Part shown: piece after piece, positions 16,341-24,673 of the stretch
How the letters are laid out: every line of letters starts with the position of its first letter
Numbering within the stretch: position 1 is the first letter of the stretch
Origin: Occallatibacter gabretensis
GTDB lineage: Bacteria; Acidobacteriota; Terriglobia; Terriglobales; Acidobacteriaceae
DNA: 64,000 nt
Assembly (NCBI RefSeq): GCF_001449115.1
Contig: NZ_LAIJ01000009.1
Span: forward strand, 868,001 to 932,000
Direction of reading: 5' to 3'
Position numbers and translations under genes: made by a program
Notes under the pieces: generated by a model
Databases searched by the model: none
What the model was told of the DNA's origin: nothing
The model's input: only the letters and a program-made list of their open reading frames with translations

Positions 16341-18797
16341 TTATTGGCAAGCTTCGCACGAGCCCGGATTCTCAAGCGAGCAAGCCACAGCCGAAGCCGC
16401 CGAAACAGCAGGCACACTCGCCTGAGCCGGCGAAGCATTCACCGTAGTCTTGGCAATCTTCGTAGCCGGCCGCGAGCGCAGATAATACGTAGTCTTCAGC
16501 CCGCTCTTCCACGCATACATATACATCGAGCTCAGCTTCCCGATATTCGGCGACTCCATAAACAAATTCAGCGACTGGCTCTGATCGATATAAGCATTCC
16601 GTCCGCGCGCCATGTCGATCAGCGACCGCATCGGAACCTCCCACACCGTCCGGAACCGCGCCTTCAGCTCCGCCGGCAGCTCATCCATATGCTGTACCGA
16701 GCCCTCCGACAGCTTCAGCCGCATCCGCATCTCTTCATTCCACAGCCCGCGCTCCTTCAACTCCGTCACCAGGTAGCGATTCACCTGCAGAAACTCGCCG
16801 CTCAGCGTCTCGCGCTTGAACAAATTCGAAATCTGCGGCTCAATGCACTCATAGCAGCCCACAATCGAAGCAATCGTCGCCGTCGGCGCAATCGCAATCA
16901 GCAGCGAGTTCCTCACGCCGCACTTCGCAATCCGCTCCCGCAACGCATTCCACCGCTCCGCATCCGCAGGCGTCACTCCCCACAAATCAAACTGCAGCTT
17001 CCCATCCGCCAACCGCGTCTCCGCAAACGACGGATGCGCCCCACTCTTCTCCGCAAGTTCGCAGCTCGCCACCAGCGCGCTGTAATAAATCTCTTCCTGA
17101 ATCTTCGCCGACAAATACATCGCCTCAGGCGAATCAAACGGCATCCTCAGCTGAAAGAACACATCCTGCAGCCCCATGATGCCCAGCCCCACCGGCCGCC
17201 AGCGCTCGTTAGCGCTCGCCGCCTGCGCAATCGGGTAGTAATTAATGTCAATCACGCGATCCAGCATGGGCACCGCAACCTTCACCGTTGCGGCAAGCTT
17301 CGCAAAATCAAACGCGCCATCCGTCACATGCTTCGCCAGGTTGATCGACCCCAGATTGCACACCGCCGTCTCTGAGCGCGAAGTCACCTCCGTGATCTCC
17401 GTGCACAAATTCGACAGATGCACCACATTGCCATCCTTGCCCGTCTGGTTGCACTTCAGGTTGCACGCGTCCTTGAACGTCATCCAACCGTTGCCCGTCT
17501 CCGCCAGGCTTCTCATCATGCGCGCATACAGCTCCCGCGCCTTCACCTGCCCCGAGTACAGCTTCTCTTCCTCAGCCTTCTCATACGCCGCGGCAAACTC
17601 GTCGCCATACAGGTCCGGCAAATGCGGAACATTCTTCGGATCAAACAGCGACCACACGCCATCCGCATCCACGCGCTTCATAAACAAATCCGGAATCCAG
17701 TTCGCCAGATTCAGGTTGTACGTTCTCCGCGAAAGATCGCCCGTATTCTCCCGCAGCTCCAGAAACTGCTCCACATCCGCATGCCACGGCTCGAGATAAA
17801 CGCAGCACGCGCCCTTCCTCTTGCCACCCTGGTTCACGGCAGCCACAGAGCTATCCAGCGTCCGCAGCCACGGCACAATCCCATTCGACAACCCATTCGT
17901 CGCCCGAATCAGCGATCCCTCAGACCGCACGCGATGAAACGCCAGCCCAATGCCGCCTGAAAACTTCGACAGCAGTGCCACATCCTTATACGTGTCGTAA
18001 ATCGACTCCAGCGAATCCCCCGGCGAGTCATGCAGATAGCACGACGACATCTGCGGATGCTTCGTCCCTGAGTTAAACAGCGTCGGCGAGCTCGGCATGT
18101 AATCATGCGCCGCAATCATGCGATAAAACTCAATCGCCTCATGCGGCGTCCCCGCCAGCCCGCACGCCACGCGCAAAAAAAAGTACTGTGGCGTCTCCAT
18201 CACCTTGCGCGAAATAGGATCGCGCAGCAGGTACCGGTCATACACCGTCCTCAGCCCAAAGTACTCAAAGTTGTCTGAGAACTCCTCATCAATCGCATGG
18301 TTCAGCTTGCGCGCATGAACCTTCACAAACTCCGCCGTCGCGCCATTCACCACGCCTTCCTGAAAGGCATGCTCCACTGACTGCGAAAACGAATGCAGGT
18401 TCTGGTTCGCCACTTCCTTCAGAATCGTGGCCAGCAGCAGCCTCGCCGCCAGCTTCGAGTACTGCGGCTCCTCGGCAATCAGCGACGCCGCCGTATCAAT
18501 CGACATCGCATCCAGCTCGCGCGTCGTCGCCCCGTCATACAGCCCGCCAATCGTCTTGCTCGCCACGCGAATCGCGTCCACCGCGCCAAGCCCATGCGCG
18601 CACCGCTGCACCGCGCGCACAATCTTGTTCACATCCACCGGCTCCAGCACCCCATTGCGCTTGTACACATGCATCGTCGGCGTCTCATCCGGAACCGGAA
18701 ATCCCGGCAGCACCGGCGTCTGCCCCGCATAGGAGCCTGCATTCAATCCCGCGCTCAATGTGGTGGAAAGATTTTTCTGCGTCTCAATCGTGGCCAT
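16341..18797 (-). CDS. nrdA: Class Ia ribonucleotide reductase, alpha subunit
   Basis: 818 aa. An N-terminal ATP cone (about residues 38-130, starting MHVYKRNGVLEPVDVNKIV) is present, so allosteric control of overall activity by ATP/dATP is expected. The catalytic barrel has PSSPTLFNSGT, the active-site segment NLCTEITEVTS with CNLGSINLA, and PTATIASIVGCYE. The C-terminal tail ends CEACQ, supplying the redox-active Cys pair. The gene is preceded by a cobalamin riboswitch and a leader terminator, so this B12-independent enzyme is expected to be made when B12 is scarce. Confidence 0.96.
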   Translation of the reverse strand: MATIETQKNLSTTLSAGLNAGSYAGQTPVLPGFPVPDETPTMHVYKRNGVLEPVDVNKIVRAVQRCAHGLGAVDAIRVASKTIGGLYDGATTRELDAMSIDTAASLIAEEPQYSKLAARLLLATILKEVANQNLHSFSQSVEHAFQEGVVNGATAEFVKVHARKLNHAIDEEFSDNFEYFGLRTVYDRYLLRDPISRKVMETPQYFFLRVACGLAGTPHEAIEFYRMIAAHDYMPSSPTLFNSGTKHPQMSSCYLHDSPGDSLESIYDTYKDVALLSKFSGGIGLAFHRVRSEGSLIRATNGLSNGIVPWLRTLDSSVAAVNQGGKRKGACCVYLEPWHADVEQFLELRENTGDLSRRTYNLNLANWIPDLFMKRVDADGVWSLFDPKNVPHLPDLYGDEFAAAYEKAEEEKLYSGQVKARELYARMMRSLAETGNGWMTFKDACNLKCNQTGKDGNVVHLSNLCTEITEVTSRSETAVCNLGSINLAKHVTDGAFDFAKLAATVKVAVPMLDRVIDINYYPIAQAASANERWRPVGLGIMGLQDVFFQLRMPFDSPEAMYLSAKIQEEIYYSALVASCELAEKSGAHPSFAETRLADGKLQFDLWGVTPADAERWNALRERIAKCGVRNSLLIAIAPTATIASIVGCYECIEPQISNLFKRETLSGEFLQVNRYLVTELKERGLWNEEMRMRLKLSEGSVQHMDELPAELKARFRTVWEVPMRSLIDMARGRNAYIDQSQSLNLFMESPNIGKLSSMYMYAWKSGLKTTYYLRSRPATKIAKTTVNASPAQASVPAVSAASAVACSLENPGSCEACQ

Positions 18798-18860
18798 CGG
18801 CTGCTCTCCCTAATCGCTCGGCCCGTTCTCTTGAAAGGAAAGGAAGCAACAGCAGCGCCG

Positions 18861-18890
18861 AAAAAAGCTCCATCCCCAAATATCGGAGCT
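18861..18890 (-). terminator. Leader terminator between riboswitch and nrdA
   Basis: On the minus strand AGCTCC pairs with GGAGCT around a 12-nt loop and is followed by six T. It lies about 60-90 nt before the nrdA start and about 55 nt after the B12 box, where a transcriptional riboswitch platform is expected. Confidence 0.75.
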
Positions 18891-18944
18891 AGAGCCGACA
18901 CTACCATCACCTCGCCTTCCCCTCGGAGGCGTAGCAAATGTCTT

Positions 18945-19130
18945 CGTGGCAGGTCTTCGGACTCACAGGCCGCCTACTGGCTCCAGCTTCCCAGTCCGTC
19001 TTCAGACTTGCGCCTGTCCAGACCAGTGCCTTGCGTTCAGAGCGTTCGTTCCTGTTCACCGCTGCGGGGCAGTTCCGGCCTCACACCGGATTCCCTTTTC
19101 ACCCGAAATTGATCTCTCGGGAACCGCGAA
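18945..19130 (-). ncRNA. Cobalamin (B12) riboswitch in the nrdA leader
   Basis: The minus strand carries the conserved landmarks in order: GGGAATCCGGTGTGAGGCC (about 19077-19095), the loop AACTGCCCCGCAGCGGT, CACTGG, GGGAAGCTGGAGCCAGTAGG, and the B12 box AGTCCGAAGACCTGCC (18948-18963). These match the cobalamin riboswitch family closely. Outer-stem boundaries are approximate. The downstream gene is nrdA, and an intrinsic terminator sits between, so adenosylcobalamin binding probably stops nrdAB transcription. Control of class Ia RNR by a B12 riboswitch is known from Streptomyces coelicolor. Confidence 0.93.
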
Positions 19131-19346
19131 GTAAAGTAACTATCGCATGGGGGCACAATCGAGTCAACGTCCACATCTTGTGGTTCCTGTGCAAAAGCCT
19201 ACCAGTACCTAAACGGGCAACAGCCAACCCAAAACGACCCAGACACTTACCAATTTGCCTCAAAATCAGCACAAAAAATATTCCCACCATTTGAGAATTG
19301 AGGGAGATGCCCCACGTCTAGAAATGCCAGTTCTACCACAACAAGT

Positions 19347-19385
19347 GGGTGCCCCAGGTCTCGCTTCTGAGACCTGGGAATGTAC
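19347..19385. repeat. REP palindrome, left of RAYT gene
   Basis: CCCAGGTCTC (19353-19362) and GAGACCTGGG (19369-19378) form a perfect 10-bp stem with a 6-nt loop, preceded by GGGTGCC. It immediately precedes the transposase start and is an inverted copy of the palindrome at 19889-19914. Confidence 0.85.
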
Positions 19386-19940
19386 GATGTCACCATGCCA
19401 AAAGGGCTTGTCCGTTTTCAAAACACAGACTCCTTTCACTTCATCACCTTCAGTTGTTTTCATCGTCTTCCGTATCTAAACACCCCATCCGCCCGCAGGC
19501 TTTTCGAGCACTCCCTTGAGACCATGCGTGCCCGGTACGATTTTGTCGTTTCCGGCTACGTCGTCATGCCTGAACACGTTCATCTGCTTGTCAGCGAGCC
19601 CAGGATTGGAATCCTTTCCAAAGCGATTCAGGCCTTGAAGCTGTCCGTATCCGTTCAGCAGCGCCAACGCCCATTCTGGCAGGCGCGCTACTACGATTTC
19701 AATGTCCACAATGAGTTGAAACGCACTGAGAAGCTGCGGTATATGCACCGCAACCCGGTCAAACGTGGTTTGGCGTTAAAACCAGAAGATTGGGAATGGT
19801 CAAGCTTTCGTCACTATGCCAAAGGGAAATCGGCATTGTGGAAATCGAATCATTCTGCACCGCTACACGGAAAGAAGCCCTGCAAAATCCCAGGTCTCAA
19901 AAGCGAGACCTGGGCACCTATCCATATGGCAGACGATTGA
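19380..19940 (+). CDS. REP-associated tyrosine transposase (RAYT)
   Basis: 186 aa, a single-copy Y1 HUH transposase of the IS200-like RAYT class. The HUH motif is His66-Val-His68 in MPEHVHLL, and the catalytic Tyr is Tyr121 in LRYMHRNPVKRG, the signature sequence of the family. The C-terminal SSFRHYA motif is also present. The gene is framed by inverted copies of the same palindrome, the substrate expected for a RAYT. An in-frame ATG at 19395 (MPKGLVRF) may be the real start, since the first ATG lies next to the REP stem. Confidence 0.92.
   Translation: MYDVTMPKGLVRFQNTDSFHFITFSCFHRLPYLNTPSARRLFEHSLETMRARYDFVVSGYVVMPEHVHLLVSEPRIGILSKAIQALKLSVSVQQRQRPFWQARYYDFNVHNELKRTEKLRYMHRNPVKRGLALKPEDWEWSSFRHYAKGKSALWKSNHSAPLHGKKPCKIPGLKSETWAPIHMADD
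19885..19920. repeat. REP palindrome at the 3' end of the RAYT gene
   Basis: CCCAGGTCTC (19889-19898) and GAGACCTGGG (19905-19914) form a perfect stem, and GCACC follows. It is the inverted mate of the left palindrome and lies inside the last codons of the transposase gene. Confidence 0.85.
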
Positions 19941-20207
19941 GATATGGGCCACCCGCCCAAAATACGCAAGATTACTTTAGTCCATCGTAACATTGCATAC
20001 GACACTATCTAGGTGCATATTTAGCTCCTGTACTGAGATTTACCACTGGGCCGCCACGCTTATTTCTGGCGTCAATGATTGGAGATTACGCCACAAATCT
20101 CGGTAGCGATTCCCAATGCAACGTAGGCGCTGAGGCTAGAAATTGACCGGTGAATCCTAGACTCTTACCCAACCTATGCAGATTGTATCTGCTGAAGGAG
20201 TTGACCT

Positions 20208-20639
20208 ATGCGAAGAATTCCAAACATTGCCCTGATGATGGGTATGGCCTTGATGCTGAGTTCATCCAGCCTTTCCGCACAATGTGGAAGCTCAGTTAAA
20301 GGATCAACTGTCTACTGTTGCGGTACAGCAGTATACGTGAGCGATGAATGGATGCCCGGTGGGGGTTCGAAAATGCAAACGCTTGTAAACTGCGCCTATG
20401 CCGTGAATAACTGCCAGGAGTACATAGTATTCGCAGACGGAAATTGTGCCATCGCTTCGCTTTCAACTCCTGAAATACGTAAGCAACTGGACCAAATCTC
20501 TCAGCAAATGCCATTATTGATTGCTTCGTGTACAAGTGGCCTCGTACCGTATCAACCTCATCTAGCCGAAGTTTCGGGTCACAAGGAACTCACTTTGCGA
20601 ACGCCCAAGCTGGACTTAACCTGGAAAAGTAGCGAATGA
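20208..20639 (+). CDS. Small Cys-rich exported hypothetical protein
   Basis: 143 aa. A signal peptide (MRRIPNIALMMGMALMLSSS) ends near SLSAQ. The mature protein has Cys in CGSS, YCCG, LVNCAYAVNNC, DGNC and ASC, suggesting several disulfide bonds in the periplasm or outside the cell. No family is recognised. A good ribosome-binding site (GAAGGAG) precedes the ATG. The stop overlaps the next gene by 4 nt (ATGA), so the two proteins are translationally coupled. GC content is visibly lower than in neighbouring genes. Confidence 0.65.
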   Translation: MRRIPNIALMMGMALMLSSSSLSAQCGSSVKGSTVYCCGTAVYVSDEWMPGGGSKMQTLVNCAYAVNNCQEYIVFADGNCAIASLSTPEIRKQLDQISQQMPLLIASCTSGLVPYQPHLAEVSGHKELTLRTPKLDLTWKSSE

Positions 20640-21769
20640 AGCCATTACAGAATCCTGTGATTTTCTGTCTCTTCTATGCATCGGTATTCTGTGCGCTCGC
20701 GCAGAATGCCGATAAAACCGCATCCAAAGCGGAAACACCAATCCCCAGCTACACCCTGGAATTTGGTAAACCCCAGAAAACCGCGTTGGGTGGAAGCGGC
20801 ACAGTGATGAGTGCAATGCATACCTGTGGGGAAGACGGCACTATTTTTCTGGAGGTCAGAGACAACCAGAGCGATGGCATGGGGTTGATGGCATTGCATT
20901 CACTTGATAGTACAGGTCAGTCGATCCGATTCAGCCCAGGTCATCTGCAGGGCTACACAGACACCATCAGCCAGCCCGTCCGCTTCTTCGCCAGTGAGGC
21001 GCGGGTTGTGGCGCTGGTATACGCCACTCCGGTCAAAACACATATCTCAGATTCAACGCCTGATCAGGTCAAGCTCGCATTGATCTATGACCGCAAAGGC
21101 ACGCTCCAAAAGGCTGTGCGTCTACCCGAAGAAGACCTGGAAGTGATCACAGTGGGCCTTTATGACTCCGGAAATCTGCTGGCTATTGGCGCTGATAATC
21201 GTGATCATTCTGCGCGGCTGCTGGTCGTCGACGAAAATGGAGAGACGATACGCGAGATTAGGCTCTTCGATGAAGACTATAACCTTCGCAAGAACGCCAA
21301 AGAAGATCAGATGTTATCCACGGTCATACAGAATAAGTCTGGGGCGTTGCAAATGATCCAGATAATTCCTCACGGGCAAAATTTACTGCTCATTCCAGTT
21401 TATACCAGGCAGCCGATCATTGAAGTCAACGAGCATGGCATTGTGCGCACATATCCGTTGCAGATGCCCGACGGCTTTTTCCTGGGTGAGCCGCTCTCCA
21501 TCGGCAGGCAAGGCTGGAGTTTCGAAACATCGGGAGGCGGCTTCAAGGAGCCTAAAGAAAACGAGCCGCCACCGAAAATGTTTGCCATCAAGCCCGGACC
21601 GGTTCTGGTTTTCAATCCGTACGATGGCGTTGTCTTGCGCAAAATTGATAAGCCAGCGGACAGCCCCAAGGCGGTGTTGGTTTGCGAACAAGACGGGGAA
21701 TACACGGCGGTAACCACCGACCATACAGATGGCAGTCTAGAGCTACTGAAGGCGAGCATTCCGCGATGA
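20636..21769 (+). CDS. Exported hypothetical protein, possible beta-propeller
   Basis: 377 aa. The signal peptide is MKPLQNPVIFCLFYASVFC and cleavage is likely after LAQ. The rest is dominated by beta-strand-like segments with acidic turns, for example LLVVDENGETIREIRLFDEDYN, ILVF-like runs around VLVFNPYDGVVLRKIDKP, and AVTTDHTDGSLELLKA. This is reminiscent of a six-bladed propeller such as those in 6-bladed TolB-like proteins, but I see no diagnostic motif. It is coupled to the preceding Cys-rich protein, so the two may form a secreted complex. Confidence 0.6.
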   Translation: MKPLQNPVIFCLFYASVFCALAQNADKTASKAETPIPSYTLEFGKPQKTALGGSGTVMSAMHTCGEDGTIFLEVRDNQSDGMGLMALHSLDSTGQSIRFSPGHLQGYTDTISQPVRFFASEARVVALVYATPVKTHISDSTPDQVKLALIYDRKGTLQKAVRLPEEDLEVITVGLYDSGNLLAIGADNRDHSARLLVVDENGETIREIRLFDEDYNLRKNAKEDQMLSTVIQNKSGALQMIQIIPHGQNLLLIPVYTRQPIIEVNEHGIVRTYPLQMPDGFFLGEPLSIGRQGWSFETSGGGFKEPKENEPPPKMFAIKPGPVLVFNPYDGVVLRKIDKPADSPKAVLVCEQDGEYTAVTTDHTDGSLELLKASIPR

Positions 21770-21860
21770 CCTCCGGATGCATAACTTGAACGCTGGCTCA
21801 ACGTATCCTGTCAACAGAGGTGGTCCAGGTCTTGAGGAAGCAGGTTCTTCCACCGAAATT

Positions 21861-21898
21861 GGGTGCCCCATGTCCCCCTTTTTGGGAGACATGGGATA
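21861..21898. repeat. REP palindrome, third copy (diverged)
   Basis: GGGTGCCCCATGTC (21861-21874) pairs through CCCATGTC with GACATGGG (21888-21895). It is the same layout as the RAYT-flanking palindromes (GGGTGCC head, about 10-bp stem) with base changes in both arms that keep the pairing. Confidence 0.7.
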
Positions 21899-21944
21899 CC
21901 GCAACCGCCGACTTCATTTCTGTAACCCGTCACCTCTCCTATTA

Positions 21945-22070
21945 CTAAAGTCCACTGTCCTTTCGTACCGTCCCACCCCTTCAGATAGTTTGCATACAAT
22001 TAACCCCAAATATGCTTTACTCATAATGAGCAGAAAAAAACGGCCCGAACCTTAACCGGTTCGGGCCGTG
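21945..22070 (+). repeat. Two-box/hairpin intergenic element, copy A
   Basis: A conserved head (AAAGTCCACTGTCCTTTCGTA, start about 21949) is followed by TTGCAT (21990-21995), exactly 26 nt, CATAAT (22022-22027), GAGCAG, an A-run, and a perfect 11-bp hairpin CGGCCCGAACC/GGTTCGGGCCG (22041-22051 with 22058-22068). Four related copies occur at 28481, 35728, 42939 and, inverted, 51528. The region between the preceding gene (ends 21769) and 22441 contains only this element, a REP, a G/C-rich palindrome near 22080-22105 and the repeat at 22216-22430; no gene is seen. Confidence 0.8.
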
Positions 22071-22215
22071 GCTGTTTCGGGGAGGGGAGGGGACCCCTCC
22101 CCCATCCCCTCCGCACCAGAATCAGTGCAATCTCGTCGTCGAGGATATCTATGGCTTCTATGCTTTTTATTTTTATCTATAACCCTTGTCCCCTTTGTCC
22201 CTCATCCCTCGAAAC

Positions 22216-22430
22216 TGCAGCATGCACAGTTTCGCCATAAAGATCGCATGAAGATTTCACGCACAAATCCGGCCACTTTCCGCAACCCGCAGAAACAGAA
22301 CCACTTCCAAACCATGCAGCTTGCACAGTCTCAGAATGAAGATCGCATAAAGATTTCTATAGGGACTGTGCCTTTCGCCCCAACCCGCACAATCCAAACC
22401 ACTTCAAAAACTGTGCAGCACAGGATAACT
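22216..22430 (+). repeat. Dispersed ~99-bp repeat, two tandem units, copy A
   Basis: Two units starting TGCACAGT at 22223 and 22322 (period 99) share AAGATCGCAT-AAGATTTC and CCCGCA...AACCACTTC. In the second unit GCACAGTC (22323-22330) pairs with GACTGTGC (22364-22371). The same sequence recurs at 28855-29065 and inverted at 51313-51440. It has no plausible coding potential. Confidence 0.8.
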
Positions 22431-22440
22431 AAAAATCAAT

Positions 22441-24630
22441 CTACGGCCCTTCCATCGCCCGCATCTTCGGCTCAATGCAAGGATGCTCATCCGGATTCCC
22501 AATCGCCTCCTGCAGCGCCTCAGCCCCCGCAGCCGGAGGTATATAGCCAGGGCCAAATTTCTGCACGCACGCTGCATATTCCTTCTGCTTTCGCGCGAAC
22601 TCCACATCCGCAGCCTCAAAAAGACGAATGGAATACGTAACCCGCTTGGACACCTTCAGTTTGTCCGTCTTGTTGAACTTCTCATCGAGCTCCGTCACGT
22701 CATTATTCGAAAGCTTCAAATCGATAAACTTCACGTCTTCAAGATAAAGCGGAAGATCTCTCGAATCATCCGCCACCACCTTGTAATCCAGCTCCACCGT
22801 CACGTTGCTGTAAAGAGTTGTCTCAGGCGCATTGTCAATCATCTTTTGAATCGTCGGGTCCAGCTTGTTCAGTCGATCCTGAATCGGCGGATAGAGCTTC
22901 TTCTCGCTTAACTCCTCCAGCTTCTCGTTGTGAGCATTGACACCCGGAAAAACCACAAGCATGATCGCCACCTGCAGCAACTCAAATGGAACCTCCCTGG
23001 CAAGAAATCGTCCCGCGGCTCTGAGTCCAGCGCCTTCAATTTTGGAGCCCGCCGCAATCCCGCCAGCAACCTCTTCTCCCAGCTTGGCCCCAGTTCCAAC
23101 CTTGGCGGCATCGCCGAGTCCGGTAGTAGTCCTGGCAGCGTCGCCCACAGCAGGAGCAGCCGCAACATCGGCTGCCGGAGCACTGGCAACATCCCCCGCA
23201 GCCGGCGCGTTCGCAACATCACCAGCAGCAGGTGTATTCGCCGCATCGGGCGCAGCAGGTTGGTTCGCAGTATTAGCTCCCGCGGGTTGGTTCGCAGCAT
23301 TGCCCCCAGCAGCCTGATTCGCACGGGCCTGAGCCATGGCAGCATCCCGGTCGTAAGTAATATTACCGGCCTTTTCGATGTACCATTTCGGCTTGCCACG
23401 CCTCGACGACCGGCGCCACATCGATAGCTTAGCTTCCACCTGCCCCGGGGTCATCAGGTCTACTGGGATGCTGCTCGACGGCGTTTCAATGCGCCAGTCC
23501 GGCTTGCCTACGCCTCTCGCAACGCGGCCAGTAGGCCCTCTCACCACATGTTGGTTCAGGAGCGGATTGGCCCGAATAGCTGCCTCAAGTGAAGTCTCCG
23601 CCGCATTTCCAAACGTCATCGAGAATTGCGCGTCATGATTCAGCAGGCTGGTCACCTGCTTGGAGCTCAATCCCAGCCCGCTCAGATATGCCTGATCCCC
23701 GCGAACAATCGCATCTGCCAGATCAGCAACCGCAGTTCTCTTAGCCGCCTCAAGCGTGTCCATGATACTTACCCGTAGCGAGGCCTCACTTGGCGGAGGA
23801 GGAGGTGTGCCCCCCGCAGGCGCGCGTCGCAGTGTAGCGCCACCCGTCCCGCCTCCGGCCTGGACCACATGAGCCAGCTCATGCGCCAGCAGTTGCGTCC
23901 CCGCCCCGCTTCGTGGTGCGAACAGCCCGCCGGCAAAAACCAGGTGATCGCCCACCGCATAGGCTCGTGCGTTCACCTGTTCAGCAGATCGCGCCGCCTC
24001 GGCGTCGGTATGCACGCGCACCCGGCTAAAGTCATATCCGAAACGTGGCTCCATGAAAGCGCGCGTCGTTCTATCTAGCGGCTGGCCGGGCGAGCTCAGT
24101 ACCTGATGCACACTGGCAGGCGCTTCCATGCTTCCCGCGATAGAACTTTCCGGCCCCGCCGCTTTTCTCCTGAGGGAAGCGGATTCGCCATCCTCAGTCC
24201 TTTTTCTGCATTCGGAGCATGTGCCCCCACAAGAGCATTTGCGCCGAAGAACGCCGCTTCCCCCACGCGTGCCGGCAGAATTTAGAGCCGATGGAGAGTG
24301 GATACTGATGCGGTTGAAATCATGCCCCGGACCGGACGAAGGTGGAGTCGAGCCAACACTCCCCACGCGCATGATCTGCGCAGCCATGCGGTCGGCCTCC
24401 CGCTCGTACGCATCGTCAGGCCGGTTAACCTCAAGCTTCCGCTCAGGAGCAGGAGACGGACGAGCTGTGCGAAGAGCTTGATGCATTGCCGTTCCGATCT
24501 CTGGGGCAGAGCGGTAGAAATAGAGCAACAGACTAGCACTAAATAAGAAAAGACGAGCGTATTTCTCGTCCCATCTCTGACGCTCTATCGCAGTTAGTGC
24601 GTCTGGCCAGCTATCTGTTTCGCCACTCAC
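22441..24630 (-). CDS. eCIS-core (DUF4157) domain protein, candidate injection-system effector or toxin
   Basis: 729 aa. Residues about 170-262 match the eCIS core/DUF4157 domain: PLDRTTRAFMEPRFGYDFSR, VRVHTDAEAARSAEQVNARAY, and the metallopeptidase-like LLAHELAHVVQ with His250-Glu251-x-x-His254. Before it lies a Cys knuckle CSCGGTCSEC (132-141). After it come a roughly 170-aa domain, a low-complexity linker of Ala/Pro/Asn repeats, a hydrophobic stretch (FELLQVAIMLVVFPGV) and a 170-aa charged C-terminal domain I do not recognise. DUF4157 proteins are linked to extracellular contractile injection systems and carry diverse toxins; none of the structural genes is in this window. An ATG at 24486 (MHQALRT) is an alternative start and would remove a hydrophobic N-terminus. 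Confidence 0.8.
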   Translation of the reverse strand: MSGETDSWPDALTAIERQRWDEKYARLFLFSASLLLYFYRSAPEIGTAMHQALRTARPSPAPERKLEVNRPDDAYEREADRMAAQIMRVGSVGSTPPSSGPGHDFNRISIHSPSALNSAGTRGGSGVLRRKCSCGGTCSECRKRTEDGESASLRRKAAGPESSIAGSMEAPASVHQVLSSPGQPLDRTTRAFMEPRFGYDFSRVRVHTDAEAARSAEQVNARAYAVGDHLVFAGGLFAPRSGAGTQLLAHELAHVVQAGGGTGGATLRRAPAGGTPPPPPSEASLRVSIMDTLEAAKRTAVADLADAIVRGDQAYLSGLGLSSKQVTSLLNHDAQFSMTFGNAAETSLEAAIRANPLLNQHVVRGPTGRVARGVGKPDWRIETPSSSIPVDLMTPGQVEAKLSMWRRSSRRGKPKWYIEKAGNITYDRDAAMAQARANQAAGGNAANQPAGANTANQPAAPDAANTPAAGDVANAPAAGDVASAPAADVAAAPAVGDAARTTTGLGDAAKVGTGAKLGEEVAGGIAAGSKIEGAGLRAAGRFLAREVPFELLQVAIMLVVFPGVNAHNEKLEELSEKKLYPPIQDRLNKLDPTIQKMIDNAPETTLYSNVTVELDYKVVADDSRDLPLYLEDVKFIDLKLSNNDVTELDEKFNKTDKLKVSKRVTYSIRLFEAADVEFARKQKEYAACVQKFGPGYIPPAAGAEALQEAIGNPDEHPCIEPKMRAMEGP

Positions 24631-24673
24631 TCAAGAAATTTGCGCTCTTAAGCCGCGTTGCTTTTCCATCGGT

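Noticed and set aside
16197..17375. A long open frame (392 codons) on the plus strand opposite nrdA, plus similar ones at 17418-17960 and 18393-19112
   Set aside because: They are Arg/His/Gln-rich translations antisense to the well-matched nrdA gene, a common effect of GC-rich codon use. They have no motifs or ribosome-binding sites.
22216..22430. CRISPR-like array suggested by spaced repeats
   Set aside because: Only two units with a 99-bp period are present, both mostly conserved over their full length, with no short repeats or variable spacers and no cas genes.
23200..23330. Tandem DNA repeats inside the eCIS-core gene as a mobile or regulatory repeat
   Set aside because: They encode an in-frame Ala/Pro/Asn linker of the protein and are explained by its low-complexity region.
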